From Clostridiales bacterium (GTDB lineage Bacteria; Bacillota; Clostridia; Lachnospirales; WQUN01): a stretch of 13,070 nt of DNA. Location of the stretch: assembly GCA_031269415.1 (NCBI GenBank), contig JAISZF010000295.1, positions 1-13,070 of the forward strand. The letters run 5' to 3'. The notes beneath the pieces are model-generated. The model had not been told where the DNA came from. It made no database searches and saw only the letters and a program-made list of their open reading frames with translations. Positions 1-6,176 of this stretch are shown in pieces; position 1 is the stretch's first letter, and every line of letters starts with the position of its first letter. The position numbers and the translations under genes are program-made.

Positions 1-4
1 CCAA

Positions 5-54
5 TAATATATATACTATATACGCGCACGCACGCGCGGGGGGGGAGGGGGGGG
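5..54. repeat. Low-complexity tract: alternating pyrimidine-purine DNA followed by G8-A-G8
   Basis: Positions 7-16 and 17-38 alternate strictly between purine and pyrimidine (AT steps first, then CG/CA steps), with one break at 16/17. Eight Gs (38-45), one A (46) and eight Gs (47-54) follow. The alternating part is the type of sequence that can adopt Z-DNA, and the G runs could form a quadruplex on the plus strand. The tract lies just past the orfB stop of the insertion sequence, where the IS right end should be. It could be real flanking DNA or a degraded or mis-assembled contig edge. Confidence 0.6.
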
Positions 55-64
55 AACCTCAATA

Positions 65-925
65 CTACTCTAACCTGAAACTACTGTCATATAGCTGCCA
101 TGGCCGATAATTGCTTAAACTCTGATGCGGCCGGTCATAATTGTATTCGTGTATGTATTCCTTGACGCAATGCCTGAGATCCCGAGGTGTCGGGTATTCG
201 TTGATATAGATTTTTTCGCACTTCAGGCTCCTGAACCAACGCTCAATTATTACGTTGTCTACCCAGCGAGCCTTGCCATCCATGCTCTGGCGGATGCCAT
301 GTTCAGCCAATAGCTGTATATAATCATCACTGGTATACTGTGAGCCTTGATCGGAATTAATTATTCCCGGCACGCCATATTCATCAAACGCCCTGAGCAT
401 GCTGGCCAGCACAGGTGCAGTTTCCAACGTATCAGACAACTCCCAGCCTATGATAAACCGGCTGTACCAGTCGATAATAGCACTTAGGTACATATGGCCG
501 CGGCCCATTTTGATATATGTGATATCAGTGGCCCAAACCTGGTTCGGCAGCCATATTGGCCTATGGCGCAAAAGATACGGGAATTTTTTGTGTTCCTTAC
601 GGTTCTCTGAAAGATTGGGCTTTGGATATACGGCGTATATGCCTATCTCCACCATATACCGCCTTACCAGGTCCCGACCGATGCCATTGATGCCATCGTC
701 TACGCGCAGTTTGTCCAATAGCTTCCTGGAACCCATGTAACAATAAAGCGTATGCCAATAATCAATGCGTTGTTTGATGAATTCCTCCCGTTGCACTTCA
801 CCCTCGCCTGGTTTTACAGGCTGGTAATAAAAACTGGAACGGTTGACGCCAACCAATTCGCATTGCTTGCTTACCGTCAACGGTCTGTCATCGCCGACCA
901 GACTTAGTCTCTCGTCTGTAGACAA
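65..925 (-). CDS. IS3-family transposase orfB, DDE catalytic subunit
   Basis: This is the catalytic half of an IS3-type transposase, 286 codons as read from a TTG at 925. The family normally makes a fused OrfAB protein. An N-terminal HTH_21-like segment (QCELVGVNRSSFYY, about residues 21-34) is followed by an rve integrase core with the full DDE triad: D134 (ATDITYI), D192 (NSDQGSQYTS) and E228 (NVIIERWFRSLK). The 35-residue spacing between the second D and the E, and K235 seven residues after the E, are typical of the family. The C-terminus (YNYDRPHQSL) is intact, so the enzyme could be active. The open frame continues upstream past the TTG into the A9 run and stops at a TGA at 947-949, so the natural product is probably OrfA fused here. 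That fusion needs a frame change at the A9 run (see findings). Confidence 0.93.
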   Translation of the reverse strand: MSTDERLSLVGDDRPLTVSKQCELVGVNRSSFYYQPVKPGEGEVQREEFIKQRIDYWHTLYCYMGSRKLLDKLRVDDGINGIGRDLVRRYMVEIGIYAVYPKPNLSENRKEHKKFPYLLRHRPIWLPNQVWATDITYIKMGRGHMYLSAIIDWYSRFIIGWELSDTLETAPVLASMLRAFDEYGVPGIINSDQGSQYTSDDYIQLLAEHGIRQSMDGKARWVDNVIIERWFRSLKCEKIYINEYPTPRDLRHCVKEYIHEYNYDRPHQSLSNYRPWQLYDSSFRLE

Positions 926-1223
926 GGTACTCAGCAGATTTTTTTTTCAGCCAGTCGTTCTCCAGTGTCAACTGGCCGACCTTTGCCATTAATTCCTGCT
1001 CGTGTTCCTCGAATTCACGCTGTTTCTTTGCAACCTCTTTTTCTTCCCGCTTCCCCGCGAAAATACGGTATGCGTTCTCAACGAGATCTGTGCGCCAATT
1101 GTAGAGCTGTTTGACATTGATTTGCTCTCTCGACGCGATTTCGCTTGCGGTGCTTTCTTCCCGCAGCATCTCCAGCGCGATCTTAGCTTTGTACTCCGGC
1201 GTGTATTCCCTGCGATTTACCAT
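888..1223 (-). CDS. IS3-family orfA, HTH/leucine-zipper DNA-binding subunit
   Basis: The OrfA protein binds the terminal repeats of the element and regulates transposition. The frame is open from a TTG at 1241, but I choose the ATG at 1223 (MVNRREYTPEYKAKIALEML). A GGAGG ribosome site sits about seven bases before it, and the sequence matches the usual start of HTH_Tnp_1 proteins; that gives 111 residues. The helix-turn-helix spans roughly residues 8-50 (STASEIASREQINVKQLYNW). A coiled coil or zipper follows (about 70-95: LMAKVGQLTLENDWLKKK). The three lysine codons of LKKK are the A9 run (939-947). The zero-frame tail after it (SAEYLVYRRETKSGRR) overlaps the start of orfB by 38 bases. Confidence 0.9.
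   Translation of the reverse strand: MVNRREYTPEYKAKIALEMLREESTASEIASREQINVKQLYNWRTDLVENAYRIFAGKREEKEVAKKQREFEEHEQELMAKVGQLTLENDWLKKKSAEYLVYRRETKSGRR
939..947 (-). promoter_or_regulatory. A9 frameshift or slippage site joining orfA and orfB
   Basis: On the coding (minus) strand nine consecutive As are read AAA AAA AAA in the orfA frame. Reading on with one A fewer gives a continuous frame into orfB (WLKKNLLSTLSTDERLSLV). A simple -1 ribosomal shift instead reaches a TGA within a few codons (931-933). The site is therefore best read as a transcriptional-slippage site (minus one or plus two As) or a +1 shift. The family usually uses a -1 shift at such A-rich sites. A homopolymer miscount in the assembly is possible. 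Confidence 0.6.
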
Positions 1224-1244
1224 TAGTGACCTCCATTGCAAAAT

Positions 1245-1274
1245 ATTGTATCAAACTACTGTTTGGATTGTCAC
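1245..1274 (-). promoter_or_regulatory. Probable IS promoter upstream of orfA
   Basis: On the minus strand a -35 box GTGACA (positions 1274-1269, five of six bases of the consensus) lies 18 bases from a -10 box TACAAT (1250-1245, five of six). A start of transcription near 1238 would give a leader of about 15 bases to the ATG at 1223, just enough for the GGAGG ribosome site. The -35 box sits at the presumed outer end of the element. Confidence 0.55.
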
Positions 1275-1375
1275 TAAGGATTCCTTTTTTCGTATCCAGT
1301 TTTACCCTACCATTATATTGTACTATTATTTTCAAAAGTCATCCAGTAAAAGTGTTATTACACCTCAAAAACTCC

Positions 1376-1404
1376 TTGCGTATTTTGTGATTATATCATA
1401 TACT
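1376..1404 (+). promoter_or_regulatory. Probable promoter of the AAA/DUF4143 ATPase
   Basis: TTGCGT (1376-1381) and TATACT (1399-1404) are separated by 17 bases. Predicted initiation near 1411 leaves about 20 bases before the ATG at 1431, including a G-rich ribosome site (1417-1422). The remainder of the gap after the IS (about 1277-1375) is AT-rich and shows nothing else I recognise. Confidence 0.5.
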
Positions 1405-1430
1405 TCTATGAACGGCGGGGGGTGAAAGTT

Positions 1431-2735
1431 ATGTATCGGACAGCGATAGAATCGTTGTACGCATGGAAAGCAAAAGGCGTGAGGAAGCCCCTTGTTATCC
1501 GAGGGGCGCGGCAAGTGGGCAAGACATGGCTGATGAAGGAGTTTGGAAAGTCGGCCTACGACCACACAGTATACGTCAGCTTTGACAATAACCGCGCTAT
1601 GCGTGAGCTATTCTCCGCCGATCTTGATGTTACCCGCCTCGTTACGGGGCTTGAATTATACGCGGGGCATAAGATAGAACCTAAGAATACGCTTATCATT
1701 TTTGACGAGGCGCAGGAGGTTCCGCTGGCCCTTACTTCCCTCAAATACTTCAATGAAAACGCTCCAGGCTATCAAATTATTTGCGCGGGTTCGCTGCTGG
1801 GCGTCGCGCTTCATCAAGGCACGTCTTTTCCTGTTGGCAAAGTAGAATTTTTAGACCTGTACCCGTTGTCTTTCACGGAATTTACGCGGGCAATGGGCAA
1901 GGAACCGTTTGTCGGGCTTTTGGAGAAGAATGATTTCGCGATGGCCGCCGCTTTTAAGCGTGAATATATTGACTTGTTGAAGAATTATTACTATGTGGGC
2001 GGTATGCCTGAGGTTGTCGCGAATTTTTCAGTGAAACGTGATTACAATGAGGCGCGGGAGATTCAACGGAGCATCCTGATGGCGTATGAGCAGGATTTTT
2101 CCAAACACGCGCCGAACGAAGTTGTGCCGCGAATCCGTATGCTGTGGAACAGCGTTCCGGCGCAGCTCACAAAGGAAAACAAAAAATTTATATACGGCGT
2201 AATCAAAAATGGAGCTAGGGCAAAAGATTACGAATACGCCCTCATGTGGCTGACCGATTGCGGTCTTGTCCATAAGGTTCATAGGGCGGCCGCTCCGAGC
2301 CTGCCGTTGAAAGCTTATGAGGATTTGAAAGCGTTCAAGCTGTTTTTGGTTGACGTCGGTCTCCTTTCCTGCATGACGCGGCTGCGTCAGGATACTTTGC
2401 TTTACGGCAATGAATTGTTCAAGGAATTTAAGGGCGCGTTGACAGAACAATATGTTTTGCAGCAGTTAAAGACGCTTCCCGGTATTGAAGCATATTACTG
2501 GACTAATGACACAAACACAAACGAAATAGATTTTTTACTTGATACAGGCAGCGCTGTACTCCCTTTGGAAGTAAAAGCCGAGGTAAATTTGCAAAGCAAG
2601 AGTTTAAAAGCCTTTGCCGATAAATATAAACCTCCTGTGTCGGTTCGTTTATCTATGGCGGATTACAAGCGAGAGGATTGGCTGCTGAATTTGCCTCTGT
2701 ACGCTATTGGAAATATATTATCCAGCGTCGTCTAG
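1431..2735 (+). CDS. AAA ATPase with DUF4143 C-terminal domain
   Basis: This is a stand-alone ATP-binding protein of the AAA_14/DUF4143 type, common in many copies in Clostridia, Bacteroidetes and archaea; its cellular role is not established. I start it at the ATG at 1431 (MYRTAIESLYAWK) rather than the GTG nine bases upstream. The ATG follows the G-rich ribosome site and matches the usual family start; this gives 434 residues. The Walker A motif is GARQVGKT (25-32), Walker B is LIIFDE (88-93) and sensor 1 is CAGSLLG (118-124). The C-terminal half holds a helical linker and DUF4143 with a restriction-endonuclease-like signature: E339, D367 (NEIDFLL) and E380-V-K382 (PLEVKAE). All key residues are present and the length is normal, so it looks functional. 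It is monocistronic, flanked by its own promoter and terminator, and lies next to an IS. Confidence 0.9.
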   Translation: MYRTAIESLYAWKAKGVRKPLVIRGARQVGKTWLMKEFGKSAYDHTVYVSFDNNRAMRELFSADLDVTRLVTGLELYAGHKIEPKNTLIIFDEAQEVPLALTSLKYFNENAPGYQIICAGSLLGVALHQGTSFPVGKVEFLDLYPLSFTEFTRAMGKEPFVGLLEKNDFAMAAAFKREYIDLLKNYYYVGGMPEVVANFSVKRDYNEAREIQRSILMAYEQDFSKHAPNEVVPRIRMLWNSVPAQLTKENKKFIYGVIKNGARAKDYEYALMWLTDCGLVHKVHRAAAPSLPLKAYEDLKAFKLFLVDVGLLSCMTRLRQDTLLYGNELFKEFKGALTEQYVLQQLKTLPGIEAYYWTNDTNTNEIDFLLDTGSAVLPLEVKAEVNLQSKSLKAFADKYKPPVSVRLSMADYKREDWLLNLPLYAIGNILSSVV

Positions 2736-2749
2736 AATGTTAAAGAGAG

Positions 2750-2784
2750 CGAGGGTGTTAGATATCCCGACGCCCTCGGCTTTT
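2750..2784 (+). terminator. Rho-independent terminator after the AAA ATPase
   Basis: A nine-base-pair stem (2750-2758 with 2770-2778, CGAGGGTGT against ACGCCCTCG, one G-U pair) has an 11-base loop. It is followed after two bases by TTTT (2781-2784). It starts 14 bases after the stop codon of the ATPase. The T run is short, so termination may be partial. Confidence 0.6.
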
Positions 2785-2910
2785 GAGTGTAACGCCCAAA
2801 AACGAACCTGCCAAGGGCAAGCCGCGTCTCCGACGCGGTGGCTCATCCTAAATCCTCGGGCTCAGAATCTTGAAGCAAGCTTTTAACCCATTGCCTTACA
2901 GTTTTGTTGT
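2785..2910. other. Non-coding gap with a compact GC-rich palindrome
   Basis: No convincing gene is seen here. The only structure is a perfect hairpin, CCGCGTC (2822-2828) against GACGCGG (2832-2838) with a three-base loop. It has no T run on either strand, so it does not look like a terminator. It resembles a small dispersed palindrome, but no second copy exists in this window. The gap separates the ATPase terminator from the broken 3' end of the ABC gene. Confidence 0.35.
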
Positions 2911-3573
2911 TCACTTTTTTGTTATGCTGCTATTTGCCATTGATTTTAGCGATGAGCCCTTTTTCTCCGCATTGATAGTTTTAATAAACTGCCGCGCCGC
3001 AATTTTTGATACTGCGTCAAGCCCAATTGTAGGTTCGTCAAGAAAAAGTATTTTCGGAGAGTGAAGAAGTGACGCGGCAATTTCCGCTCGCATTCGCTGC
3101 TCGAGGGAAAGTTGGCGAAGTGGTGTATTGATAAAGTCTGAGAGATTGAGGGTTTCGGTAAGCAACGCAAGCTGCCGTTTATAGTCCGCGTCTCCTACTG
3201 AATATATATCTTTCAAAAGCTCAAAGCTGTCGATAATCGGCACATCCCACCAAAGTTGGTTGCGTTGACCGAAAACCACGCCGATGTTTCGCACATATTC
3301 ACGCCTGTCACGCCAGGGTGTAAAACCTAATATCCCGCACTCACCAGAATCGGGTACGAGAATGCCGCTCATCACCTTTATCGTGGTGCTTTTTCCAGCG
3401 CCATTAGGCCCTATGCAACCGACGATTTCGCCCTCCGCTATATTAAAAGATATATTATCGAGCGCATGAACATAGCTGTACTCGCGTTTAAACAAAGAAA
3501 TAAGCGCGGCAGTCGCACCCTTGCCGCGCTTCGCGATTTTGAAGGTTTTGTTGATGTTAGATAGCTCTATCAC
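2911..3573 (-). pseudogene. Truncated ABC-2-type transporter ATP-binding protein
   Basis: This is the nucleotide-binding subunit of a drug or polysaccharide-type ABC-2 exporter; relatives are usually about 320 residues. I start it at the GTG at 3573 (VIELSNINKTFKIAKR), which follows an AAAGGA site; an upstream GTG at 3588 is less likely. Walker A is GPNGAGKST (55-63), the Q-loop is GQRNQLWWDVP (from 102) and Walker B is ILFLDEP (175-181). The signature motif reads LSLEQ where relatives have LSLGQ, a change of a catalytically important Gly to Glu. After INAEKKG the homology stops. The expected next segment (about ILTTHD, with the switch His) and roughly 100 C-terminal residues are missing, replaced by about 14 unrelated codons. 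No permease gene follows. I therefore call it a broken remnant, 220 codons long. Confidence 0.8.
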
Positions 3574-3617
3574 GGCAAATCCTTTCACAGTTTACATTTC
3601 ATCACTCTAACTAATGA

Positions 3618-3706
3618 CGGAGGAAGTGGGATTTGAACCCACGCGCCGCTATTCACGACCTACCCGCTTTCCAGGCGAGCCCCTTCAACCACTTGGGTAT
3701 TCCTCC
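3618..3706 (-). tRNA. tRNA-Ser, anticodon GGA
   Basis: The transcript starts GGAGGAATACC at 3706. The acceptor arm GGAGGAA pairs with TTCCTCC (3625-3619), with G at 3618 as discriminator base. The anticodon stem CTCGC/GCGGG holds the loop CTGGAAA (3674-3668), giving anticodon GGA (3672-3670), which reads UCC and UCU. A long variable arm, characteristic of serine tRNAs, precedes the T arm GTGGG-TTCAAAT-CCCAC. The CCA end is not encoded (the next bases are TCA). Length is 89 bases. The broken ABC gene starts 44 bases downstream on the same strand. Confidence 0.95.
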
Positions 3707-3726
3707 AAATGTTTACCGCGTGAATT

Positions 3727-3755
3727 ATAATAAGCGATTTTTAGCGTATAGTCAA
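3727..3755 (-). promoter_or_regulatory. tRNA-Ser promoter
   Basis: On the minus strand TTGACT (3755-3750) and TATTAT (3732-3727) are 17 bases apart, each five of six bases of the sigma-A consensus. Initiation near 3720 would leave a leader of about 14 bases before the tRNA. Confidence 0.7.
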
Positions 3756-3770
3756 GCAAAATTTAAGACC

Positions 3771-3802
3771 AAAATTTAAAACGCCGCGGCACTGCGGCGT
3801 TT
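3771..3802 (-). terminator. Rho-independent terminator of the glycolipid operon
   Basis: A perfect nine-base-pair stem, AAACGCCGC with GCGGCGTTT (3802-3794 and 3787-3779 on the minus strand), closes a six-base loop. It is followed by TAAATTTT. It begins 32 bases after the stop codon of the glycosyltransferase and ends the minus-strand gene run before the tRNA promoter. Confidence 0.85.
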
Positions 3803-3834
3803 ATTCTGCTGGCGGTTGGCGCCGCGGGTGGAAT

Positions 3835-4959
3835 TCATGACTTATTCGCGCGTTGAATCACGAATTTGGCTATGCGCTCGGCGCAGTCGGGCTTATAAAA
3901 AGCCGACTGATTTTTGCTGATTTCCTTTAACCCAGCGCAGTTATCCGCTGTCAAACGCCTTATGATATCCGGCAGGAACTCTATTTTTTTACAGTGGACT
4001 CCCAAATGGTGATTTCGAATAAACTCGGGGTTTTTCTTTTCCTGACCGGGAAAGGCGTCCGTCGTTATAAGAGGTTTACCCAAACAGACCGCTTCCATCA
4101 GCACATTAGGGCTGGCGCGGGCAATCAAAAAGTCGGCCGCGAGCATATACGCGTCCAATTCCTTTGTAAATCCGATTACATTCAACCGCTTGCCTAAATC
4201 CGCCGCGTAACGTATCTCCAATTCCTTCCGGAGTATTTTGTTTGAACCGGTTACAACACAGATATTGCAGCAGTCCGCGCGCAATAATGTTTTAACAATC
4301 CTCGCGCTGCGGCGCGACCCTTGACTGCCGCTGATTAACAGCGCGAGCGGTTTATCTGATTCATAACCGAGCCCTTCGATCATAGGGTTTTCAGCGAATC
4401 CGCGTACCGCGGTAAACCGTTCGCGCAGCGGAAACCCGAAGATATACAGCTTTTCCGGAGCCATCCCGGATCTTATCATTTTCCGTTTGGCTTCCTGCGT
4501 AGGGCATATAATCGCTTTTGCGCGTTTATCAGACCACAGCGCCGAAACATTATCCAGATCCGCGATAATTGAAACCAGAGGAATACTATAATGGTGATTT
4601 TCCAGTATAGTGATGATTGAACCCACAAAAGCCGCGTGAACAGAGATGATAATGTCTGGCTTTGATGTCTCTATTACGTCTGTAATGCCCTTTTCCGTAC
4701 TCGATACCGTCAATTTATTGATGAATCGATAGTGGCTGTCGCAGAAACGGTAGATTAATTCCCATAAAAAGGGGAAGTAAACCGCGATTGTATTATAAAC
4801 ACGCCCGGAGACTTTAGCGATGAAATTACCCACAACGAAACCGTCTTGAACTAAAATACTCGCGTCCGGCGACAACCGCTTTATCTGGGCGGAAACCGCT
4901 TCTGTAATGCTCTTGTGGCCTTGCCCGGTACTGTTCGACGTAATAAAGAGAATATTCAA
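3835..4959 (-). CDS. MGDG-synthase/UgtP-like glycosyltransferase (GT28)
   Basis: This probably transfers a sugar from a UDP-sugar to diacylglycerol or a related lipid at the inner face of the membrane, as UgtP and plant MGDG synthases do. The 374 residues show an N-terminal MGDG-synthase-type domain (about 14-170; the TGQGHKS loop at 11-17 corresponds to the GGGH loop of the family). A GT28 C-terminal domain follows (about 205-340) with SGSQGSRRS (210-218) and the nucleotide-sugar-binding stretch SPNVLMEAVCLGKPLI (283-298, E289) and FPGQEKKN (303-310). The start is a TTG at 4959 overlapping the TGA stop of the gene before it by four bases (TTGA), so the two are almost certainly translationally coupled. 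A GAGGA-like ribosome site lies inside the upstream gene. The exact sugar and acceptor cannot be told from sequence. The MurG branch of the family is less likely given the neighbours. Confidence 0.85.
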   Translation of the reverse strand: MNILFITSNSTGQGHKSITEAVSAQIKRLSPDASILVQDGFVVGNFIAKVSGRVYNTIAVYFPFLWELIYRFCDSHYRFINKLTVSSTEKGITDVIETSKPDIIISVHAAFVGSIITILENHHYSIPLVSIIADLDNVSALWSDKRAKAIICPTQEAKRKMIRSGMAPEKLYIFGFPLRERFTAVRGFAENPMIEGLGYESDKPLALLISGSQGSRRSARIVKTLLRADCCNICVVTGSNKILRKELEIRYAADLGKRLNVIGFTKELDAYMLAADFLIARASPNVLMEAVCLGKPLITTDAFPGQEKKNPEFIRNHHLGVHCKKIEFLPDIIRRLTADNCAGLKEISKNQSAFYKPDCAERIAKFVIQRANKS

Positions 4960-5426
4960 TATGACAGATCCTCTGCTTTTATTCCCGCGAATACATGTTT
5001 GCTGCGCGCAAGCAGCTTTTGAATACGCGGCCTGTTATATCGTTGTATGATTATGAACGGTAGATTCAAAAATATGGATATGTAGATAATAAATAAGGAA
5101 ACCGAAAAACCTGCCCACAGAGGGAACAAAAACGATAAACCTATAATACAAAAATGCGTCAGCTCCGCGCGGCATGACTCAATTATGTAGGAGTGCAGGT
5201 ATTCCGCGTCAAATGTCCTTATCCGCTTTTTGGAGAACAGCTTCTTAAAGATGTCGCTAAGCTCGGGCAGGGCGTCTTTCCAGCGCCTGACCCTGAAGAC
5301 GCGCTGGTAAATGGCTCCGCCCGCTTCCCAGTGTTTCGCGCGGAAAAATCTATTATCGGGATTCAGCAAACGGGCGGGAAACAACATGGAAGTAAATGTA
5401 ACACATACTGAAAATAGTATGAACAT
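4956..5426 (-). CDS. CrtO-like membrane acyltransferase
   Basis: The protein resembles the glycosyl-4,4'-diaponeurosporenoate acyltransferase (CrtO) family. In Staphylococcus aureus CrtO attaches a fatty acid to the glucose of a carotenoid glycoside. The start is probably the ATG at 5426 (MFILFSVCV), giving 156 residues, close to the family length of about 165; a TTG six bases earlier is also possible, and neither has a good ribosome site. Family-like features are the NPDNRFFRAKHWEAGGAIYQ block after the first membrane helix, the RRWKDALPE block, the CRAELTH block, and the helical hairpin ending in NLPFIIIQRYNRPR. No carotenoid genes (crtM, crtN, crtP, crtQ) are nearby. The gene overlaps the lipid glycosyltransferase and follows a PAP2 phosphatase, so the acceptor is more likely a glycolipid. 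That last point is inference. Confidence 0.8.
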   Translation of the reverse strand: MFILFSVCVTFTSMLFPARLLNPDNRFFRAKHWEAGGAIYQRVFRVRRWKDALPELSDIFKKLFSKKRIRTFDAEYLHSYIIESCRAELTHFCIIGLSFLFPLWAGFSVSLFIIYISIFLNLPFIIIQRYNRPRIQKLLARSKHVFAGIKAEDLSY

Positions 5427-5488
5427 GATCAAGTTATCTGATGTGGTGTCTATAGCGCATCACCCCAAACCGCGATAGTAACAGGCAA

Positions 5489-6133
5489 TCAATTCTGCCG
5501 CAGCGACTCTCCGAACCTGGCGGGCCAGTTAAGCTCCAACTTATAAAGCGGAATATAGATCAGCCCGCCTACCAACAGACCGCAGTATACATCAAAGATT
5601 GAATGCTGTTTAGTAAATACCGTCGACATACATACTAATATGAAAAAGATAAATGATAAATACCTCAAAACACGTTTTTTACAAAATGGACTTGTATGCC
5701 GGAGCGCGGCGTCCACAGCGAACGCGTTAATCACATGCACGCTTGGGCAAACGTTGGTCGATGAGTCCGTAGCGTGAATTAATCGTATCAACGCGGAAAA
5801 AACGTCGTTTTGCGCTTGAGCGGGAGCGGTTCGCAGGTTCTGCCCATTTGGGAAGATCATATATATTATATACGCCACAGCCATTCCGGCGCCCAGAAAA
5901 AATATCAATTTATAAAAATTCTCTTTGGATTTAAATCCGGTGTACAAACAGCCAAAAAAGATATATACAAACCACAGCAAATAAGGTATCACAAAAATAG
6001 GCAGGAATGGTATATATTCATCTAAATCAACCTGTATTATGAATTCGGGAATAATAAAAATTTCCAGCAGTTTAAACCAGATCAACAGAGGCAAAAGCGC
6101 GGTCAGCGCCAGAAAATGTTTATATCGGCCCAG
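5489..6133 (-). CDS. PAP2-type membrane phosphatase
   Basis: This is a PAP2-superfamily integral membrane enzyme, which removes phosphate from phosphatidic acid or polyprenyl/inositol-type phospholipids. Several membrane helices alternate with short loops. The catalytic motifs, numbered from the CTG start, are R101 (GQNLRTAP, a variant of the RP motif), PSVH (130-133) and H177/D181 in FTKQHSIFD. The first canonical start is a TTG at 6094, but the frame upstream reads GRYKHFLALTALL. That is the kind of start its relatives have, and a GGGAGG ribosome site (6148-6143) lies nine bases before a CTG at 6133. I therefore start it there (214 residues); start confidence is about 0.6. It is the first gene after promoter 6177-6205 and sits 62 bases before the acyltransferase gene. 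Confidence 0.85.
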   Translation of the reverse strand: MGRYKHFLALTALLPLLIWFKLLEIFIIPEFIIQVDLDEYIPFLPIFVIPYLLWFVYIFFGCLYTGFKSKENFYKLIFFLGAGMAVAYIIYMIFPNGQNLRTAPAQAQNDVFSALIRLIHATDSSTNVCPSVHVINAFAVDAALRHTSPFCKKRVLRYLSFIFFILVCMSTVFTKQHSIFDVYCGLLVGGLIYIPLYKLELNWPARFGESLRQN

Positions 6134-6176
6134 AAAATAAGCCCTCCCTAATTAAATATAATCTACCCGCTATTGA

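Larger units (their letters stand above)
55..1277 (-). mobile_element. IS3-family insertion sequence (boundaries approximate)
   Basis: The element carries the two overlapping genes diagnostic of the IS3 family: a small HTH/leucine-zipper protein (orfA) and a DDE integrase-type transposase (orfB), both on the minus strand. The left end probably lies just outside the orfA promoter, near 1275, because the -35 box there (positions 1269-1274) includes the TGACA often seen at IS ends. The right end should lie close to the orfB stop at 65, but this region is occupied by low-complexity DNA. Comparing the outward sequence at about 1250-1276 with that at about 80-55 gives only a weak, gapped similarity, so I cannot define terminal inverted repeats or a target duplication. 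The coordinates given are a best guess. Confidence 0.75.

Noticed and set aside
78..1262. Direct repeat AAACTACTGT at 78-87 and 1253-1262 as IS target duplication or terminal repeat
   Set aside because: The copies are direct, not inverted; one lies inside orfB, so neither a target duplication nor a terminal inverted repeat fits. Ten bases can repeat by chance.
3618..3706. tRNA-Ser as an integration (att) site for the accessory DNA at 1-3573
   Set aside because: No second copy of the tRNA 3' end and no integrase gene are visible in the window; only the broken ABC gene lies downstream.
5433..5488. Mini-frame after GGGGTG (MRYRHHIR) between PAP2 and the acyltransferase as a leader peptide
   Set aside because: Eight codons only, no attenuator structure, no codon bias of a regulatory leader.
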